Source of the DNA: Himantopus leucocephalus
Lineage: Eukaryota; Chordata; Aves; Charadriiformes; Recurvirostridae
Assembly (NCBI GenBank): GCA_003993805.1
Contig: RSEF01000003.1
Span: 86,404,499 to 86,468,498 of the forward strand
Direction: 5' to 3'
Length of the DNA stretch: 64,000 nucleotides
The translations under genes were made by a program, and so were the position numbers. Under the pieces are notes generated by a model that saw only the letters and a program-made list of their open reading frames with translations, made no database searches and was not told the origin of the DNA. Positions 28,776 to 42,311 of the stretch are shown here, one piece after another; position 1 is the stretch's first letter, and the number at the start of each line of letters is the position of its first letter.

Positions 28776-31700
28776 TGGTGAAAGAAAGTATATATAATCA
28801 ATAGTTTTCTTTTCTTTACATACATTGCCTGTTAGTTTTGCTCAGTACGTAGCAATGAAGCACCTGTTTCATGACAGGGTCTTTTTTCCATTTTGAATTC
28901 TTAAACACTCAAAGTAGCCATCAGTAGCCAAACTCATTACTAGAACCACAGGCAAAGATTATCACAGCATCTGAAATAGCAGCTAAGGGATTGAAGAGTG
29001 CATATAACTTTGTCATATAGTTACACATCTTCCTGAAAATGATAAGCTTATCTGAAATTTGCTACAATTTTGTTTGGTTCTGTCCCTTTAGTTTAAGGCA
29101 GGAGGAAAAAAAAATGAAGGACCAGCTTGACTAAGATGGCAAACTCTTAAAACATAAACTCAACAGGAAAAATAAGATACAGTGGGCCCAGAATCTTAGT
29201 GTGAGCTCTGATTTTGTTACCCCAAACTGTCATTTAACCAGTTACAGAGAGAAAGCAAAGTCATGCATCAGCCTTCCAGAGTATGGAAACAGTTAGTTGA
29301 TCGAAGGAAGGTTTCTACTAACAGCAGAACAATTCCATTTAAAAATGCTGTACCAGATGGGTTCATACAGCTCTGCTTTTGCCAAGATACACCCTGTATA
29401 TCAATTGTATCTACTTAGAATCTGCATAGAAAAGATCAGACTGAAATAAATCACAGAAAAAGCTGTGATAAAATGGGGTGTATCACTTTTCTTTTTATTT
29501 GGCTGCTCTCCAAAAGAGCTAGACTCATCAAAGCAAATACTAGATTAAAGAAAAGTGAATATTATGGAAATATAATCAGAATGGTAGCTAAGGAAACCAG
29601 CCAATATAAAAAGACCTGAATTTGCTATCAGGCACACAAGAGTTCCACCTGAAAGAAAATTCGTGAAGGTGAAAAAATGCCAAGAATCCCCTCCCAGTCG
29701 ACCTGATTCATTTCAAGTTCCTACTCTTTTCAAAGCAAACAAAGGATTTACTCGCCCTTTCATCCATCTGTGCCACACAGANGTGCCACTCACAGAAACT
29801 CAAGTCTAAAACAACATGAAAAAAAAAAAAAAAAAAACAGAAAAAAACAAACAAAAACAAAATTATCTTAAGAAAACCATTTCCTATGCTGACATTGAGA
29901 AACGTACCCCAGCATTAAACACAGGCATGTTTGATTGAACCTGAGGGAAATATTGCCAGCCTGTTCCCACCTTTCAATTATTCTAGTATCCAATTATGCA
30001 GCCCCATTAAAAGCTTTTTCTAGCTACATAACTGCTGCTTTTCCTAATGGAAACGATTATGCCGGATCCATTGCTTGTACAAAATGAGCACAAGTATCTT
30101 GTTTAAACCTGATTAATCTGGAGTGGGCATTGACCGCTGCCCTTGATATAAGCTTGTTCTGGACACACTGAGCTAGCAGACCTATAAACACGACATCTAC
30201 ACAAGATAGTACGGAGCAATCAGTAACACAGAAGAGGAATTAGTTTTGAGATAAACCGGCAAAACACATTTTCAGGCTAACAGCTAAGTCATTTCCAAAA
30301 AAAACCAACCCATTTATGCAATGAAGGCAAAGTATAAGGCTGTGACAAATCTAAGGAAACACTCCTAACAGGGTTTCTTAAGTCTTACATTGGGTCTTTA
30401 AACTTAAGATATCTATTTGCAACATATTTTAGGCAACAGTGAGAGATCTACTCAAACTAAGAAAGATGAAGGATCATCAATTTTCATCAGTTTCATAACC
30501 AGTTAACTACAAAAAAAGTCTGTCCACTTCTTGAAACATTTCAACAATCCACAGTAATGTGAACCAGACCAGTAATATCAAAATTAAGCCCCTTTCAAGC
30601 AAAATTGAACAAAAAATACAGTAACAAAACCAACTCAGAAAGACACTTGAGTTCTATTTGTTTATTAACCTCCACATTACAAATTAGCACACTAAACTTA
30701 TTTTATTAGTTCCTAAAGTTCAAATCACATATTCTCATTACTCATTACAGAAGATGGAAGCATGCAAAAACACCAAATAATAAGGGCTATATTAAAAAAA
30801 GCAATCCTCTCCACCAAAGGCGAAGCTGAAATCCATGACGCAGTGGATCCATAGGACCTGAGCAAGCATCACTTCTAGCCTTAACCTCCCTGAACACCCA
30901 AGGGAAGGTTTCCTCTGGGGCGCGTTACCTTTCTGGACATTGTTATGCAAAACCTTTTGGGGTTTGGTTGTTTGACATGAAAAGTGCAGCTCCTTCTTTG
31001 TCCTTCTTAATAAATGAAGTTTAATGTTCACAAGGTACCCGATGGTTAGAAGACCAGCTGGTGAAGAAAAGGAAAGCATAGTAACAGAACTACGCTGTAC
31101 TTCTAGTTCATCTAGGGCATGCAATGCAGTTGAAGACATTGCTGGGGATTTTGTTTTATTAGTTTTACTATTTCTACATATATTTGAGAGTATATCCTAT
31201 CTCCAGTCTGGCAGTAGATAATCTTCAAATGTATGTCTCACGCTATTATAGGAACTCCCACATGAGTACATTAAGAATCTGTCTTCAAGGGCAAGAAATA
31301 GGGAGGTAAGAAAAGAAGCAGAAACAAAAAACCCCAGCACAGACACATTTTGACACCAAGGCAAAATTTTCCTTTTCTAAGTGTCAAGCTTTTTCTGTAA
31401 AAAATGAAAGGATCACAATAAAAAGGCTCAAAAAATTAAACAACAAAATTTTCTCAAACAGCAAAACAAATTGAACCAAAAGTGTTTCAAAGAGCACAAA
31501 AACCTGCTCGTTAGCTTCAGTCACCCAAACTGCCTTTTTGGGGTTTTGGACAGCTTATGGTAGAAACTAAACGGAAAAGTGGACCCCATTCATGGTGGTT
31601 GTTTGTACCTTGATTACCTATACTGTAGTAAAACTACCAGACACTATTCGGACCATTTCACGTGAAGATACAGGAGCCTTCAGATGTTCACAACCACTCC

Positions 31701-34700
31701 TGATGACTAGGTACCTGGAGTTTGACGGCAATCTAAAAATCTTTTGTTATTTCACCATTGGTCCTGACTGTTTTGCCAAATGTATTCGACCGCTTGCTGC
31801 GTGAACTGGGAGTGGCAATCTTCCAAACCAGCATGGCTGGTTTCTAGAGGGGCTACTCTGGCTCTTCTTCTCCAAAAGGGTTGGTCTCAAAGTAGTTCCT
31901 AGCATTGTACAGAAGTGTTAATTTTAAGTCTCTCAGCATAGCAACACATCCTTGAAAGAAACAGATTTCTTTCATCGGTACTGGCACTCAAAATAAGACC
32001 ATATGTCTAAGCTATAACATGCAAAATTTTCCAATGACAGCTTATTTTTCTAGTAGGAAATGTGATTTACATAGATTGAACTTCAGGATCTGTTTACAAG
32101 ATTCATGAGAAAAACTGGTTTCCTTATAGTAAAAAAACCACTTCTCCCTGCCCACAGGAAGCAAGCTTTAATACTGCAAAGTCAGTAGCCTTCCTGGGGA
32201 CGCAGACCCAGTTCAGTTATGCCTATCTGCCTCTCACTGGAGCCAAAAGAAGTAGCTGATTTTTCTAGAAAAAAGTGAAAACAGGAAGGGCACAATAAGG
32301 AGTGGCTGGGAGCTGCTGAAAGAGCACAACAGAAAGCAGAGAAAGACTAGTGAACTGAAATGATGTGACTGAAAGCAATGGAAGTGGAAAAGTTAAGCAG
32401 ATGGAGAATGAAAAGCCAGCTAAGCAAGTGAAACAGTAACAGGATTATTATTTTTATTTTTTTTTGGATAACTGAAAGAGAGCTCAAAGATAGGAGTCAT
32501 GGACATTATAGAGCAAGTCCAACCTGTGCATGGAAACACTAAGATAAGGGAACAGACATGAACGCAAATGTAAAGGCTGAAGAAATCAAGCTCAGAAGAA
32601 TACAAGAATGAAAAAAATGAGTGCTGCAAGTAATTGTGCCAGAAGAGCTTTGGGCTGCTGCAACCTGCTTCATACACAACACACCCACCCACACAAAGCA
32701 CCTTAGTTTGCTGTTTCCTCCTAATTATGCCTGGAAGAAAGCTGAAATCACACTGGAAAAGGTACCATTTCCTTTCCCAGGCAGGGGTGAGCAGCCCCAA
32801 TAGCAGAGGGGATGGGCAGTGCATTGGAGAGTGACAGAGGGCTCTCCAGCCACACTGAAAAACTATAACCTGTAGCGATTACATAGCGATTACACCTAGT
32901 TATGGACATTCACTAGAATTAATGGCCTTGGCCAAGTGACTTGTTCCCACCTAGTAGTCAAGACCTAAGCTCTCAGTTCACCAGTATCACCATCTCCAAA
33001 CTTTTGTCACATATCTTGACAGGACAAGTATTCGTATACAATTTTCATTTCACACCCATGTGCACCCTTCCAGGCTGACTCTCTGTCACAAGGAACTGAA
33101 ACAACAATTTAATGACTGCCCTTCCACTGGCCAGCATGAAGCACTTCTACTGACACCAGGCTCAAGAGCCACATCCGTGATTTATCAACATGGGAAAAGC
33201 AACTACTTGCTGAAAAGGCACCGCAGAAACAATTCTTATGTGTTGCGTTATCCCACTGCAAGTTCACAAGGATGAATCCTGAATCCCAGTTGGCGTTCAG
33301 AGGGAATTACAAATCACACAGAGGGGAATACAAGGGTCCCTCAAACAAAGCAGTACCCAAAACACATCATCCACTGGGCAAGCATCTCCCAGCTTGGCAA
33401 GTTTTTAAAGCTGGAATCTTTAAATTACTGTGTTGAACCAGAACTATTTACTAGTCCTCTGCAAAATGAATGCTTTTCTTTAAGGGCTTAAACAAGTCTA
33501 TTATTAGTAGTACTATAGAAACCCATTTAAAAAACCCTAGTAGATACTCTAATTTCTCCCACATGTGGGAGAATGAGCTTAGCAGCATTTACAGATTTCT
33601 AACCTTTTGTATTCTAAAGTAGGGACACAAGTTGTCAAAGGTATACAGGCAACTCCAATAAACACAGATAATTAGAAAATTCTGGATTTGTGTGCACAGA
33701 ATCCACAACATTTATCCTGTCACACATACAAATATATTCTTGATGAACTAGGTAACTTCTTCCATAGACTACACAATCTGCCAAAGAAGAAATATCTTCT
33801 AGTACAAACAACAAAAGGAAAATGCAATTTTAAAGTAAACGTAATTAAGTCCCAAGGTTTTTGTTTGGGTTATTACCTATGATACTATGGTATCTAATGT
33901 CTGTCATTTCTGAAGTGTCAGTGACTGCCAAGTTAAGATCTGTTACCTAAAAGTAGGTCAGGAGAATCTCCTGGATGGGCTCACGTAGCTCTGCCCTTCT
34001 TCTTCCCATTTTCTGTCACAGTGGATCTCATATTCACAACTATGTGAAGTTTGAATGCCTTTTCATTCTTTGCTCTCAGTTACACTGTTAAGGAAGTCTT
34101 CCTACTCAAAACCAAAACCCAGTCAACTCGCCTCCTTCTAAGAGGAATTTTACATTACAGGAAATTCAGAAATAAAACTTGTTTGTTTGTTTCAGATGAA
34201 CATTGCATGAAAATGCACAGCATTGGCAGAAGTCCACCAACAAAATCACAAAGATATTAGCATACTTTCTAATCCATTAAAGCATAACTTTTATCTAGAC
34301 AACTAGTATCTTTTCACACACTTCAGACAAATACACAACAGTACTACAAAAGTCACTGTGGTTTATTCAGTTTAAAAAATAATTTCTATTTCTTTCTGAT
34401 CTTTGTTTTCCATAAGCTTCCCAAGCATTTGTACTGATTTTAGCTATATGGTCTGAATTTAGGGTTTTTTTTAAAATGAAGAAATGGATTGGTAAATTCC
34501 ATAAATAATACTGCAGGCAGCTTGGATAACAGAATCCAAGTAACAGAAATCACATGATTATAAAAGTCCCCTTCTCCCCACCACCACCCCGCAAACCCAA
34601 CCCCATGCTGGGCTCTGAAATGGCACACCAGAAATTGATAATATCTGCTTAGGTTAGCACTATTTCATAGATAATTATCACTGGAGAGGGAGCAGGTCTA

Positions 34701-35077
34701 GACTGGTTTCTATTGTTTGGTTTTTCTTCCTTTTTTTTCCTTCTAAAGAGAGAAAACCACCAAAATACATCCCGAGACTTCTTCAAAATTGGTTGTCAAA
34801 AAGCCCACATGCCAACATTAGACAGTTTTAAGGGGCCACAGTTCACAAGCCCTACATACGCTTGTTCTTACAGGCATATATATTAACTGAAAAAAAAGTC
34901 TTGTTTCCCCCTTTGACAAGAGCACTCAAAAAATGTTTGAGTTACAACTTTGTAGTTGTAGTGAACTCTCACATCACTAATTGTTTTCCTGTTAGCTTAA
35001 GTCCACAGTAATTATTATTCCAACTTGTCTTCTTTGCCTCTGACCCTGTCATCATGAGCCTGCATTTTCTCTACACC
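28776..35077. other. Intron 1 segment with no recognisable element
   Basis: About 6.3 kb, AT-rich. It includes a poly-A/AAAAC-rich run (29819-29865), a single unresolved base at 29782 without any duplication around it, and a 20-bp perfect palindrome at 33554-33573. The 115-codon minus frame at 30792-31139 has no resemblance I recognise. Confidence 0.5.
29819..29865 (+). repeat. A-rich simple repeat
   Basis: A run of about 19 A followed by CAG and AAAC/AAAAAC units. No recognisable retroposon lies on its left, so it is listed only as low-complexity sequence. Confidence 0.8.
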
Positions 35078-35690
35078 ATCTCACTAGATACTTGTAGACA
35101 GCAGTAAGGTCCCCTCAGGCCTTCTCTAGTCTGAACAAACCCAGTTCCCTCAGCCCCTCCTCATACATGCTATGCTCCAGCCTCCTGACCATCTTGGTGG
35201 CCCTGCACCGGACTAGCTCCAGCATGTCCATGTCTTGTAGTGGGGAGTCCTAAGCTGGATGCAGTACTCCAGAGGCAGTCTCACAAGTGGTGTACGGAGG
35301 GGAAGAAGCACTTGCCTTGATGTGCTGGCTATATTCTTGCTAACCAGCCCAGTTTGCATTTGGCCACCTTTGCTGCAACGGCACACCGGAACTCATCCTC
35401 AACTTGTTCACCAGGTCACCCAGGCCTTTTTCTACAGAGGTGCTTTCTCTCCACTTGTTTCCCAGACTGTACTGTTGCACACAGTTATTCCATCCTAATC
35501 GCAGTATTGCTCATCTGCCTTTGTTGAACTTCATGGAGTTCCTGTCAACCCATTTTTCCAGTCTTTCTAGGTCACCCCAAAAAGCCACCTGCCGTCTAAC
35601 ATGTATAGTCCACAGGTTTGCATATAGTGCAGTCTGTCTCATCATACAGCTCATTAATACAGATGTTAAATTGTTCAGCCCATTATGTTT
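35078..35690 (-). mobile_element. CR1 LINE fragment (RT-coding 3' region), about 610 bp
   Basis: Reverse-oriented CR1 coding sequence: AAGGTCCCCTCAGGCCTTCT, TGAACAAACCCAGTTCCCTC, CTGACCATCTTGGTGGCCCT, GATGCAGTACTCCAGAGGCA and, further on, TTGAACTTCATGGAGTTCCT. These correspond to the end of the CR1 reverse-transcriptase frame. The 3' terminal part is missing on the left and the 5' side runs into the N run at 35728. The reading frame is broken many times. Confidence 0.92.
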
Positions 35691-35727
35691 TAACCACAAT
35701 ATTTCATTAATTGAAATAATAATTTCC

Positions 35728-35827
35728 NNNNNNNNNNNNNNNNNNNNNNNNNNNNNNNNNNNNNNNNNNNNNNNNNNNNNNNNNNNNNNNNNNNNNNNNN
35801 NNNNNNNNNNNNNNNNNNNNNNNNNNN
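35728..35827. other. Assembly gap (100 N)
   Basis: Exactly 100 N, the usual placeholder for a gap of unknown size. It separates two CR1 fragments lying head to head. Confidence 0.98.
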
Positions 35828-35953
35828 TATTTGAAAGATTTGTAGATGTGGTGCTGAGGGACACGGTTTAGTGGTGGACTCAGCAGTGCTAGGTTAATGG
35901 ATGGACTCGATGTTAAAGGTCTTTTCCAACCTGAATGATTCTGTGATTCTGTA
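35828..35953 (+). mobile_element. CR1 LINE 3' end fragment
   Basis: Forward CR1 3' end: GATGTGGTGCTGAGGGACAC, GGTTAATGGATGGACTCGAT, AAAGGTCTTTTCCAACCTGA, ending in two ATTCTGTG-type units. The left side is lost in the gap. Confidence 0.93.
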
Positions 35954-36046
35954 ATACCCAGTGAGAGTCTCACCGAGGATCACGAGCAAGTATAACAATT
36001 TTTTTCAGGTGGGAACCATCTGAAACTGCTGTAGCTTACATTTTCT

Positions 36047-36175
36047 TGCATTAGAAAATAAGTTTTAACCATTTGTCCATCCAACAGCAAAGTAATTTTA
36101 GACTATTGGTNTGCATTAGAAAATAAGTTTTAACCATTTGTCCATCCAACAGCAAAGTAATTTTAGACTATTGGT
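36047..36175 (+). repeat. 64-bp block twice, joined by one N (36111): probable false duplication
   Basis: TGCATTAGAAAATAAG to GACTATTGGT is present at 36047-36110 and again, identically as far as I can read, at 36112-36175. The N lies exactly at the junction. Confidence 0.88.
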
Positions 36176-38003
36176 AATTTAATCTTTAGAAAACCAAATT
36201 ACTACACAGTCCATCTTAGAATGCTGCCTCTGAACTCTGTTCTTTTTATTTTGGATATTGAGTATTCTTTTAGTTTCTCAAAATCTATGTGGTCCCCCAA
36301 ACTATTGTTTATTCTTTATTTTCTCTAAAAATAAATGAGAAACAGGAAGATTTTCACTTTCTCTTTGTAGGCTTTTCCCATTTTGTTGAGAATTGTTTTC
36401 TCTCCTTATCTTCCCTGAACTTGGTCTGTCCTTCCTTCCACCTTTACTCTCCTGTGGTCCTTGACAGGATATTCTGGATCATGAGGTTGGGGTTTTTTTT
36501 GGCTTGGGGTTTGTTGTTTTTTTTTTTCCTAAATACATTTTTTTTAGAAATTAAAAGCAATAATTTGCAAGAATTCTTCAAAAAGGCAGACAAACAAAAA
36601 TGTTGAAGAAGTATTTCTATGAAGACAGTTGGAAGTATTTATTTTCACATTTTCACTTTAGAAAATGACTAAGAGGTTCTAATAAATGCTTCCTTTTCTA
36701 AGTGCATCATTTTCTGGCGAGAATCTAGCAGCTAATTTCTTTCTCTGTTCAAGGAGCGAATAGTCTTTGCAACAAAAGAAAGCACAATAAATATCTGATA
36801 ATGCACTGGCAGCTTTTCTATGTTTACTTGAACCAAACTCTTTCATTTTAAGACCATTTTTTGTAGTAGCATCTACTGCTTTTCCATGGGAAACTTTTTG
36901 TTGAGATTATGAAAGGTGGGAAGAGTAACCTAACCTTATTTTCTCCAATTAACAACCTCATTTCATCCATGATTTAATGTGAATGACTAATGGCTGAAAG
37001 CTAGTAACCTCTTTTTCTTTGGACTTGCCTAAACTCAGTTAATATTGCTTCTAAGTTAGATCATAGAAATATTTATAGCACCAAAGTGACTTTTTTGTTT
37101 CAGCATGTTTCAGCACAGCACAGATAATTAAAGACAGACAAATAGGTTTTTTTCTTATTATTTCTAGTGTTCACTCATCTTACACCATTTGGCAATTTAG
37201 AAGCAAAATCTGAAGTCCAGCCTTTTCAAGAACGACATTGCCAAAGGGATTTTTTAGGTCAATTCTCACCCTTGGACAGTTCCTACTAAAAAAAGAAACA
37301 CAAAAAAAGCCAGTGGACATTGCAGCAACATTAAAGTACACTACTTCTAAGCTGATTATCAAAATCACAAATATTCTGTTGTTAAGCAGCTGGATTTTTC
37401 ACAGTTCAACAATAATTCCTTCCAGTATCTGTTAATTGATTAATATATTTCTAAGGTACAGTAAAGACATGAATTCCAGAAGGGATCATTTTCATCTGCA
37501 TACAGAAAAGTAATTCAGAATTAAAAAAATCTTTTTTTTTTTTTTTAAATGCTAAAGACAGTAAGAATTTTCAGCAATGGGGAGGGAGAGAAAACCCCCT
37601 CTCTTCCATTGTTTCAGCTTGAGCTCTGCAGATACCAAGACCTGGAGGATCTCTATGCATGCTCTTGTCCAACACAGGACCAGTCCACATTAAGCCAATA
37701 GACACGGTTGTGTCAGGCTGGATCGCGTGGAGGAAGTCACTAACTCTAGCCAAGTAGTTATGTGAGCAACAGCCCTGATGTACGTGCCAGCGGAAGAATG
37801 CTTTTGGTAGATCAGCCCATGTTGCCTAAGACAGTAGCAAATCTACGCTGACAAAAAACTTCCTACTGCAGGCATACATCCCATCTCCAAGAGAGGGCTC
37901 TACTGACACGGCTGCATCAGCGGAGGCTCAGCTGCAGCCCTCCACAAAATCACCGCCCATCCCTCCCTGAGAGGGCCCTCAAGAGCAGCTCTTCACATCA
38001 TCG

Positions 38004-38022
38004 CCAAAAAAAAAAAAAAAAA
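38004..38022 (+). repeat. Poly-A run
   Basis: About 19 A after TCATCGCC. It ends a slightly GC-richer patch (37570-38000) whose sequence I cannot assign to a family. Confidence 0.8.
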
Positions 38023-39066
38023 AGTGTGTCTGGTTAAATAATTTTGGTCATTGTAGCCTGTTTCTGCTGAACAGCGTGAGCAAGCAGCCCTTTAAACACA
38101 CACGCCAAAAACTGCTTCAGTCTTGTCACTCCTTTGTAACAAGATTTGTACCAAATGAAATGGAAACTAATATATAACCCTGGTTAATGCAGTAGCATGA
38201 CTGAAATTAAAAGCCTTGTTGTTCTCCTTGCTGAGTGAGAGCAGATAGCAAGGTCACACCAGTCATTTCTGAAGTAGGGAAGGGGAAACGGATCATCAGT
38301 CAGGACATTTTCCAAGAAGAACATATTTACAAAACCTGAAGCGTTCCAGCTCCTTGAATGAGGTGATTCTTGCATGCACTTCATCAGCTTTCTCTTGTAG
38401 AAATACAAGAACAAGAACATAACTACTCTTGCAATAAGAAAACTTTCTGGAACCCTTTCAGGCTGTGACACATTAGGAATGCTGAAGTACACAATTCGTA
38501 TTCTGCCTTGGTTTTGAAATCTACCTCAAAACCCCTATCCAGGCCTGCCCTACATCCTACAAATGAACCTTTTTTAATTTTGTCAAGGATTATTGTCTAG
38601 CCATCAGAAAGATTTACGTAACCATCCAAAAACAATTTTCCAGGTGATACTCCTACACAGGATTTTTTAACTGCAGAAGGAGTTTTCTCATAGCTATACA
38701 CACATCAGTGAACCAAATAAAAATCAGGGGATACATCACTGATATTAATGAATACAAATACTATCGCAAGTTCTTTCCAATACTTTCTAGGATAATTCAT
38801 GGAAAAGCTGTCTTGCAGATGGTCTCACAGGCTATCAAAAGATGCTTTACCTAAAAAGCTGGTTCTTTGTTCTTCTATTCCACATTGTGCTAAAAGAAGC
38901 TCTAATGAGCCCGTTATTAATTTGTTTTATGGGATTTGTGCCTTGAATGAATATGCAGAAAAACGTATAAATGGGAGGACCTGCAAACTTTTTTCAAAGC
39001 CAACGGAGTTTGGGAATTTAAATTATGTATGCACCCGCCAGAATGAGAAGCTGCAGGCAGACTAGC

Positions 39067-39330
39067 ATCACAGAATCACAGAATGGTCAGGGTTGGAAGG
39101 GACCTCTGGAGATCATCTAGTCCAACCCCACTGCCAGAGCAGGGTCAGCTCCAGCAGGTTGCACAGGACGGCATCCAGACAGGTTTTGAACGTCTCCAGA
39201 GTCAGAGACTCCACCACCTCTCTGGGCAGCCTGTTCCAGTGCTCTGCCACCCTCAAAGTAAAGAAGTTCCTCCTCATGTTTAGACGGAACTTCCTATGTT
39301 CAAGTTTGTGCCCATTACCTCTTGTCCAGC
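39067..39330 (-). mobile_element. CR1 LINE 3' end fragment, well preserved
   Basis: Reverse-oriented CR1: ATCACAGAATCACAGAATGG, GGTTGGAAGGGACCTCTGGA, TCATCTAGTCCAACCCCACT, GCTCCAGCAGGTTGCACAGG, CACCTCTCTGGGCAGCCTGT and AGAAGTTCCTCCTCATGTTT. It reaches into the end of the RT frame, where the minus strand still reads [12 protein letters not shown]. It is the least diverged CR1 piece here, so probably the youngest insertion of the set. Confidence 0.95.
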
Positions 39331-40160
39331 ATCCCGGCAGCAGGGCAGTAACGGGTGCGTGAGGGTGGGAGAATCTCCCCCATTTGAACTCTAGTTCAGA
39401 TGCAACTGTTTGCATCTTAATTGGCGATAAGCAATACCGAGAGAGACCTTATAACAAGATACTACTAGCTTAACAGCATAAAGGTAGTCAGCTATATTAT
39501 TCTTTTCAGTATCTTATATAAAATAGCACTTAAGACATTACACGGGAAGATAGCAGTAGCCATCCAACAGTAATAACAGCCGCAGGAATTTCTGCGTTAG
39601 GCTTTGTAACTATATGTTACTATATGTACTTCTACTTTGGTTTTTTCCTTCCAAATAGGGTTGAAGTAAACACACAAAAGCACACTGACCGAAAGACACA
39701 CACATCCAAAGTGATTAGATAAAGGAAGCTAAAAATATGCTTGCTAAGGGTTTAATATGCATAGCATACAAAAACTTTTGTCAGGAAGGAAAGAGAACAG
39801 CCAGCTCTGCTTTTCTTGAAGCTGAGAAGAAATACAGGAGGGATTGCTGGCACCACTGATCACTAAACCAGTTCTGGATCCTCAGGATTCAATGTAGCTA
39901 TGCACTGCACCCCACTTCGTTTTTGGAACGTCAGGTAAAGCAAGTGCAGCAGAAACATTTTCATCAGACTGACGCAGACTGCAAAACTTTTCGATGGCTA
40001 TTATGAACTAGACCCTATCTTCATATCCACGTACACAGAGTAAGCACTGCTCCCAACTGAGGTTTTCCCTAAACTATTTTGATGTATAAGTGGGACGACA
40101 CAAAAGCATGTCATACATAGGCAGGTCTAAATGTCAGTGTTTTCACTTTTTCACTATTAC

Positions 40161-40250
40161 CTACAGCAAACTATTGCAGGTAGCTAGCCACATTTTAAGT
40201 TGCCTTTGCTAGCTTTAACAATTCACTCAACTGGAGCAGGTGACAGCTTG
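40161..40250 (+). repeat. Unclassified direct repeat, copy 1
   Basis: About 90 bp, starting CTACAGCAAACTATTGCAGG and ending near TGACAGCTTGAAA. It is closely similar to 42312-42447. An exact 23-base stretch (40217-40239) and TTGCTAGCTTT (40206-40216) are shared. It lacks a 38-bp piece found in copy 2. I do not recognise the family. Confidence 0.75.
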
Positions 40251-41987
40251 AAAGGGAAATGACAGGACCCTCCTAGGAAAGTGCTGCCTGAATTTCCGTA
40301 CTCGTCTAATCTCACTGATCTTACTTATTTATAGGTGAAATTCTCTCACTTCTGTGTTATGAGAAGGATGGTTGCTCAAGCGGAAAAAAGAAAAGCAGTA
40401 AATCAGCACTAACTTTGAGCCACAGCAACTTCATATATTGGGTCTGATAAACAAGTGAAATTCTCAGAAAGGGTTCTCTTGCATGGATTTAAACCATTAG
40501 CATACAATCCATATACATTTAAAACACCCTGCAGAACATTTTTACTGCACTAAAAGCTGATGAGACCTATAGAAGTGCTTAAGCCCAGACAATTAAAGGT
40601 TTTGAATCCTGTGTTTCTTAATGATATACATTAGGTGCACACACGTTAGCTTTTTTATTTGAATGGGATGCAGGCTTTTGAATCCCGTTTCTTGATTGTC
40701 ACCACTAGCTGTATTTGGTTTATATTGTGGAACAGTCTCGGAGCACTTGAAGGGAATTCTTTTAAGTAATTAGAAAATATGTTCCAGGACTTCACCTAAT
40801 ATACCTGAGCTGTAAGCAGGCATTCAGTCCACGGGATCAGACTACAGTCAGCACAAAAGTTAAAAAAAAAAGAAGCCAAAAATACCCCACATCTCCCCCT
40901 CCTTGCCAGACAACCAACCAACCAAACAAAAAAGACCAAAAAATAAAATCCAGACCAAAAAACTCAAATATGTAAAAAAAATCCAGCTCCCCAAAATAAT
41001 TCAAGATAAAGTTTTAAAGAGCTCCGAGCCCCCGACTCTCCTAAAAAAATCCTTGACACTGTATACTGTGGGCATCTGGTCTATAGATCAACACTATCTG
41101 CTATTGAAGACACAGGCCATAAAGGGCAGAGTGTTTATTACTTGCATACAGTTTGCAAATCTATATATGTAAGCGCATTACTTTAATTAAGATGTAATAG
41201 ATAGGAGTGGAAACTATTCTAACATGAGCATGGGGTACTGCAAGTGCTCTGTTTTTCTCTTCAGCAGAATACAGAAGAGAAAAACGTCACATTCTTTTTT
41301 ATGGTGTACTTGTTATATATCCACTGACACATTAACAAAAGCAAGAATAATATGATTAAATTATTCTGAATTGTGCAGTCATAAAGAATTATACATGACT
41401 CAGGACAAATGCAAATTGAAAAAAAAAGCCTATAATTCCAAGAGGAGCAACAGCAGCCAATTTTGGCTTTCTCCCCAAAAAGAGGTTCCTGGTCAGTGGA
41501 GATTGCCGGTCAGTGGAGAACATCACCAAGATGTTTTGTGCTATTTCTACTCCATTATCACTGATAAGGCCAAGTGCAGCCCCGATATGTCTTCTTTATC
41601 ATTAGCCAAACTTTATGGTTTATTCTTACCTCTTGTAAGCTCCATAGCTAGCGTAGCTCTAGAAGATGTGTTTCTTCTCCAGTCGCCAAGATTACTGAGC
41701 CTGTAGAGCTCCAGGCTGTTTGAGCAGGCTAAGACCTCAACAAGGAAGGTGGTCAGTTAGATAGTCAATGCCATAGAGGTTGCTTTAAACCTGCTTTGAA
41801 GCAGGTGCCACATTTAGCAAGGTTTCAGTGCAATGGGGCAAGCTTTTCTCAGGAACCAAAGGTAAAAGCACATAGGCATCCCCATTTCCTATAAGCTACA
41901 GGTCCACCAGACTCCATTTCATCTGGTTTCATTCCATTCACACACACATGCAGTATTTTGACTTTGTCCCTGCTTTAAGCAAAAAGC

Positions 41988-42040
41988 TGGACCAGATATG
42001 CTCCAGGGGTCCCTTCCAACCTAAATTATTCAGTGATTCT
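41988..42040 (+). mobile_element. CR1 LINE 3' tip, very short
   Basis: CTGGACCAGATATGCTCCAG, GGGTCCCTTCCAACCTAAAT, ATTCAGTGATTCTG. This is the last 50 bases of a CR1, heavily 5'-truncated. Confidence 0.85.
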
Positions 42041-42311
42041 GGGCCTCAGTTTGTAGGATACTATTAGGGCACCCAGGAACCACTGAGAATCCAAACAAAT
42101 GTCAAAGCTGTAAAACAACTTTAAAAAAGGTAACTGGTATGGGAACAGCTGACAGCTGAAAATGGACGGGAAAAAAAAGGGGAATGAAAGATTTGAAAAA
42201 TCAGAGACAGAAATCTAGCAAGATGAATATGAATTACCCTCTCTTCCAGGAGGGTGAAATCAGTTGTGACAGCAAGACAGACCATCCTTTCCACCTGCCT
42301 TCAACTCTTCG

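Noticed and set aside
28058..28804. 248-codon plus-strand open frame
   Set aside because: It lies inside the second LTR and follows its internal repeat array; overlapping frames of 150 and 101 codons exist in the same place.
29782..29782. Single N tested for a duplicated block like the others
   Set aside because: The flanks share only short CCAC/CACAGA-like motifs; it is simply an unresolved base.
30792..31139. 115-codon minus frame, tested as a processed pseudogene
   Set aside because: No recognisable protein in any frame and no poly-A tail or target-site duplication seen.
35078..35953. CR1 pair as a hairpin that caused the gap
   Set aside because: The two fragments come from different parts of CR1, so the visible pieces are not complementary to each other.
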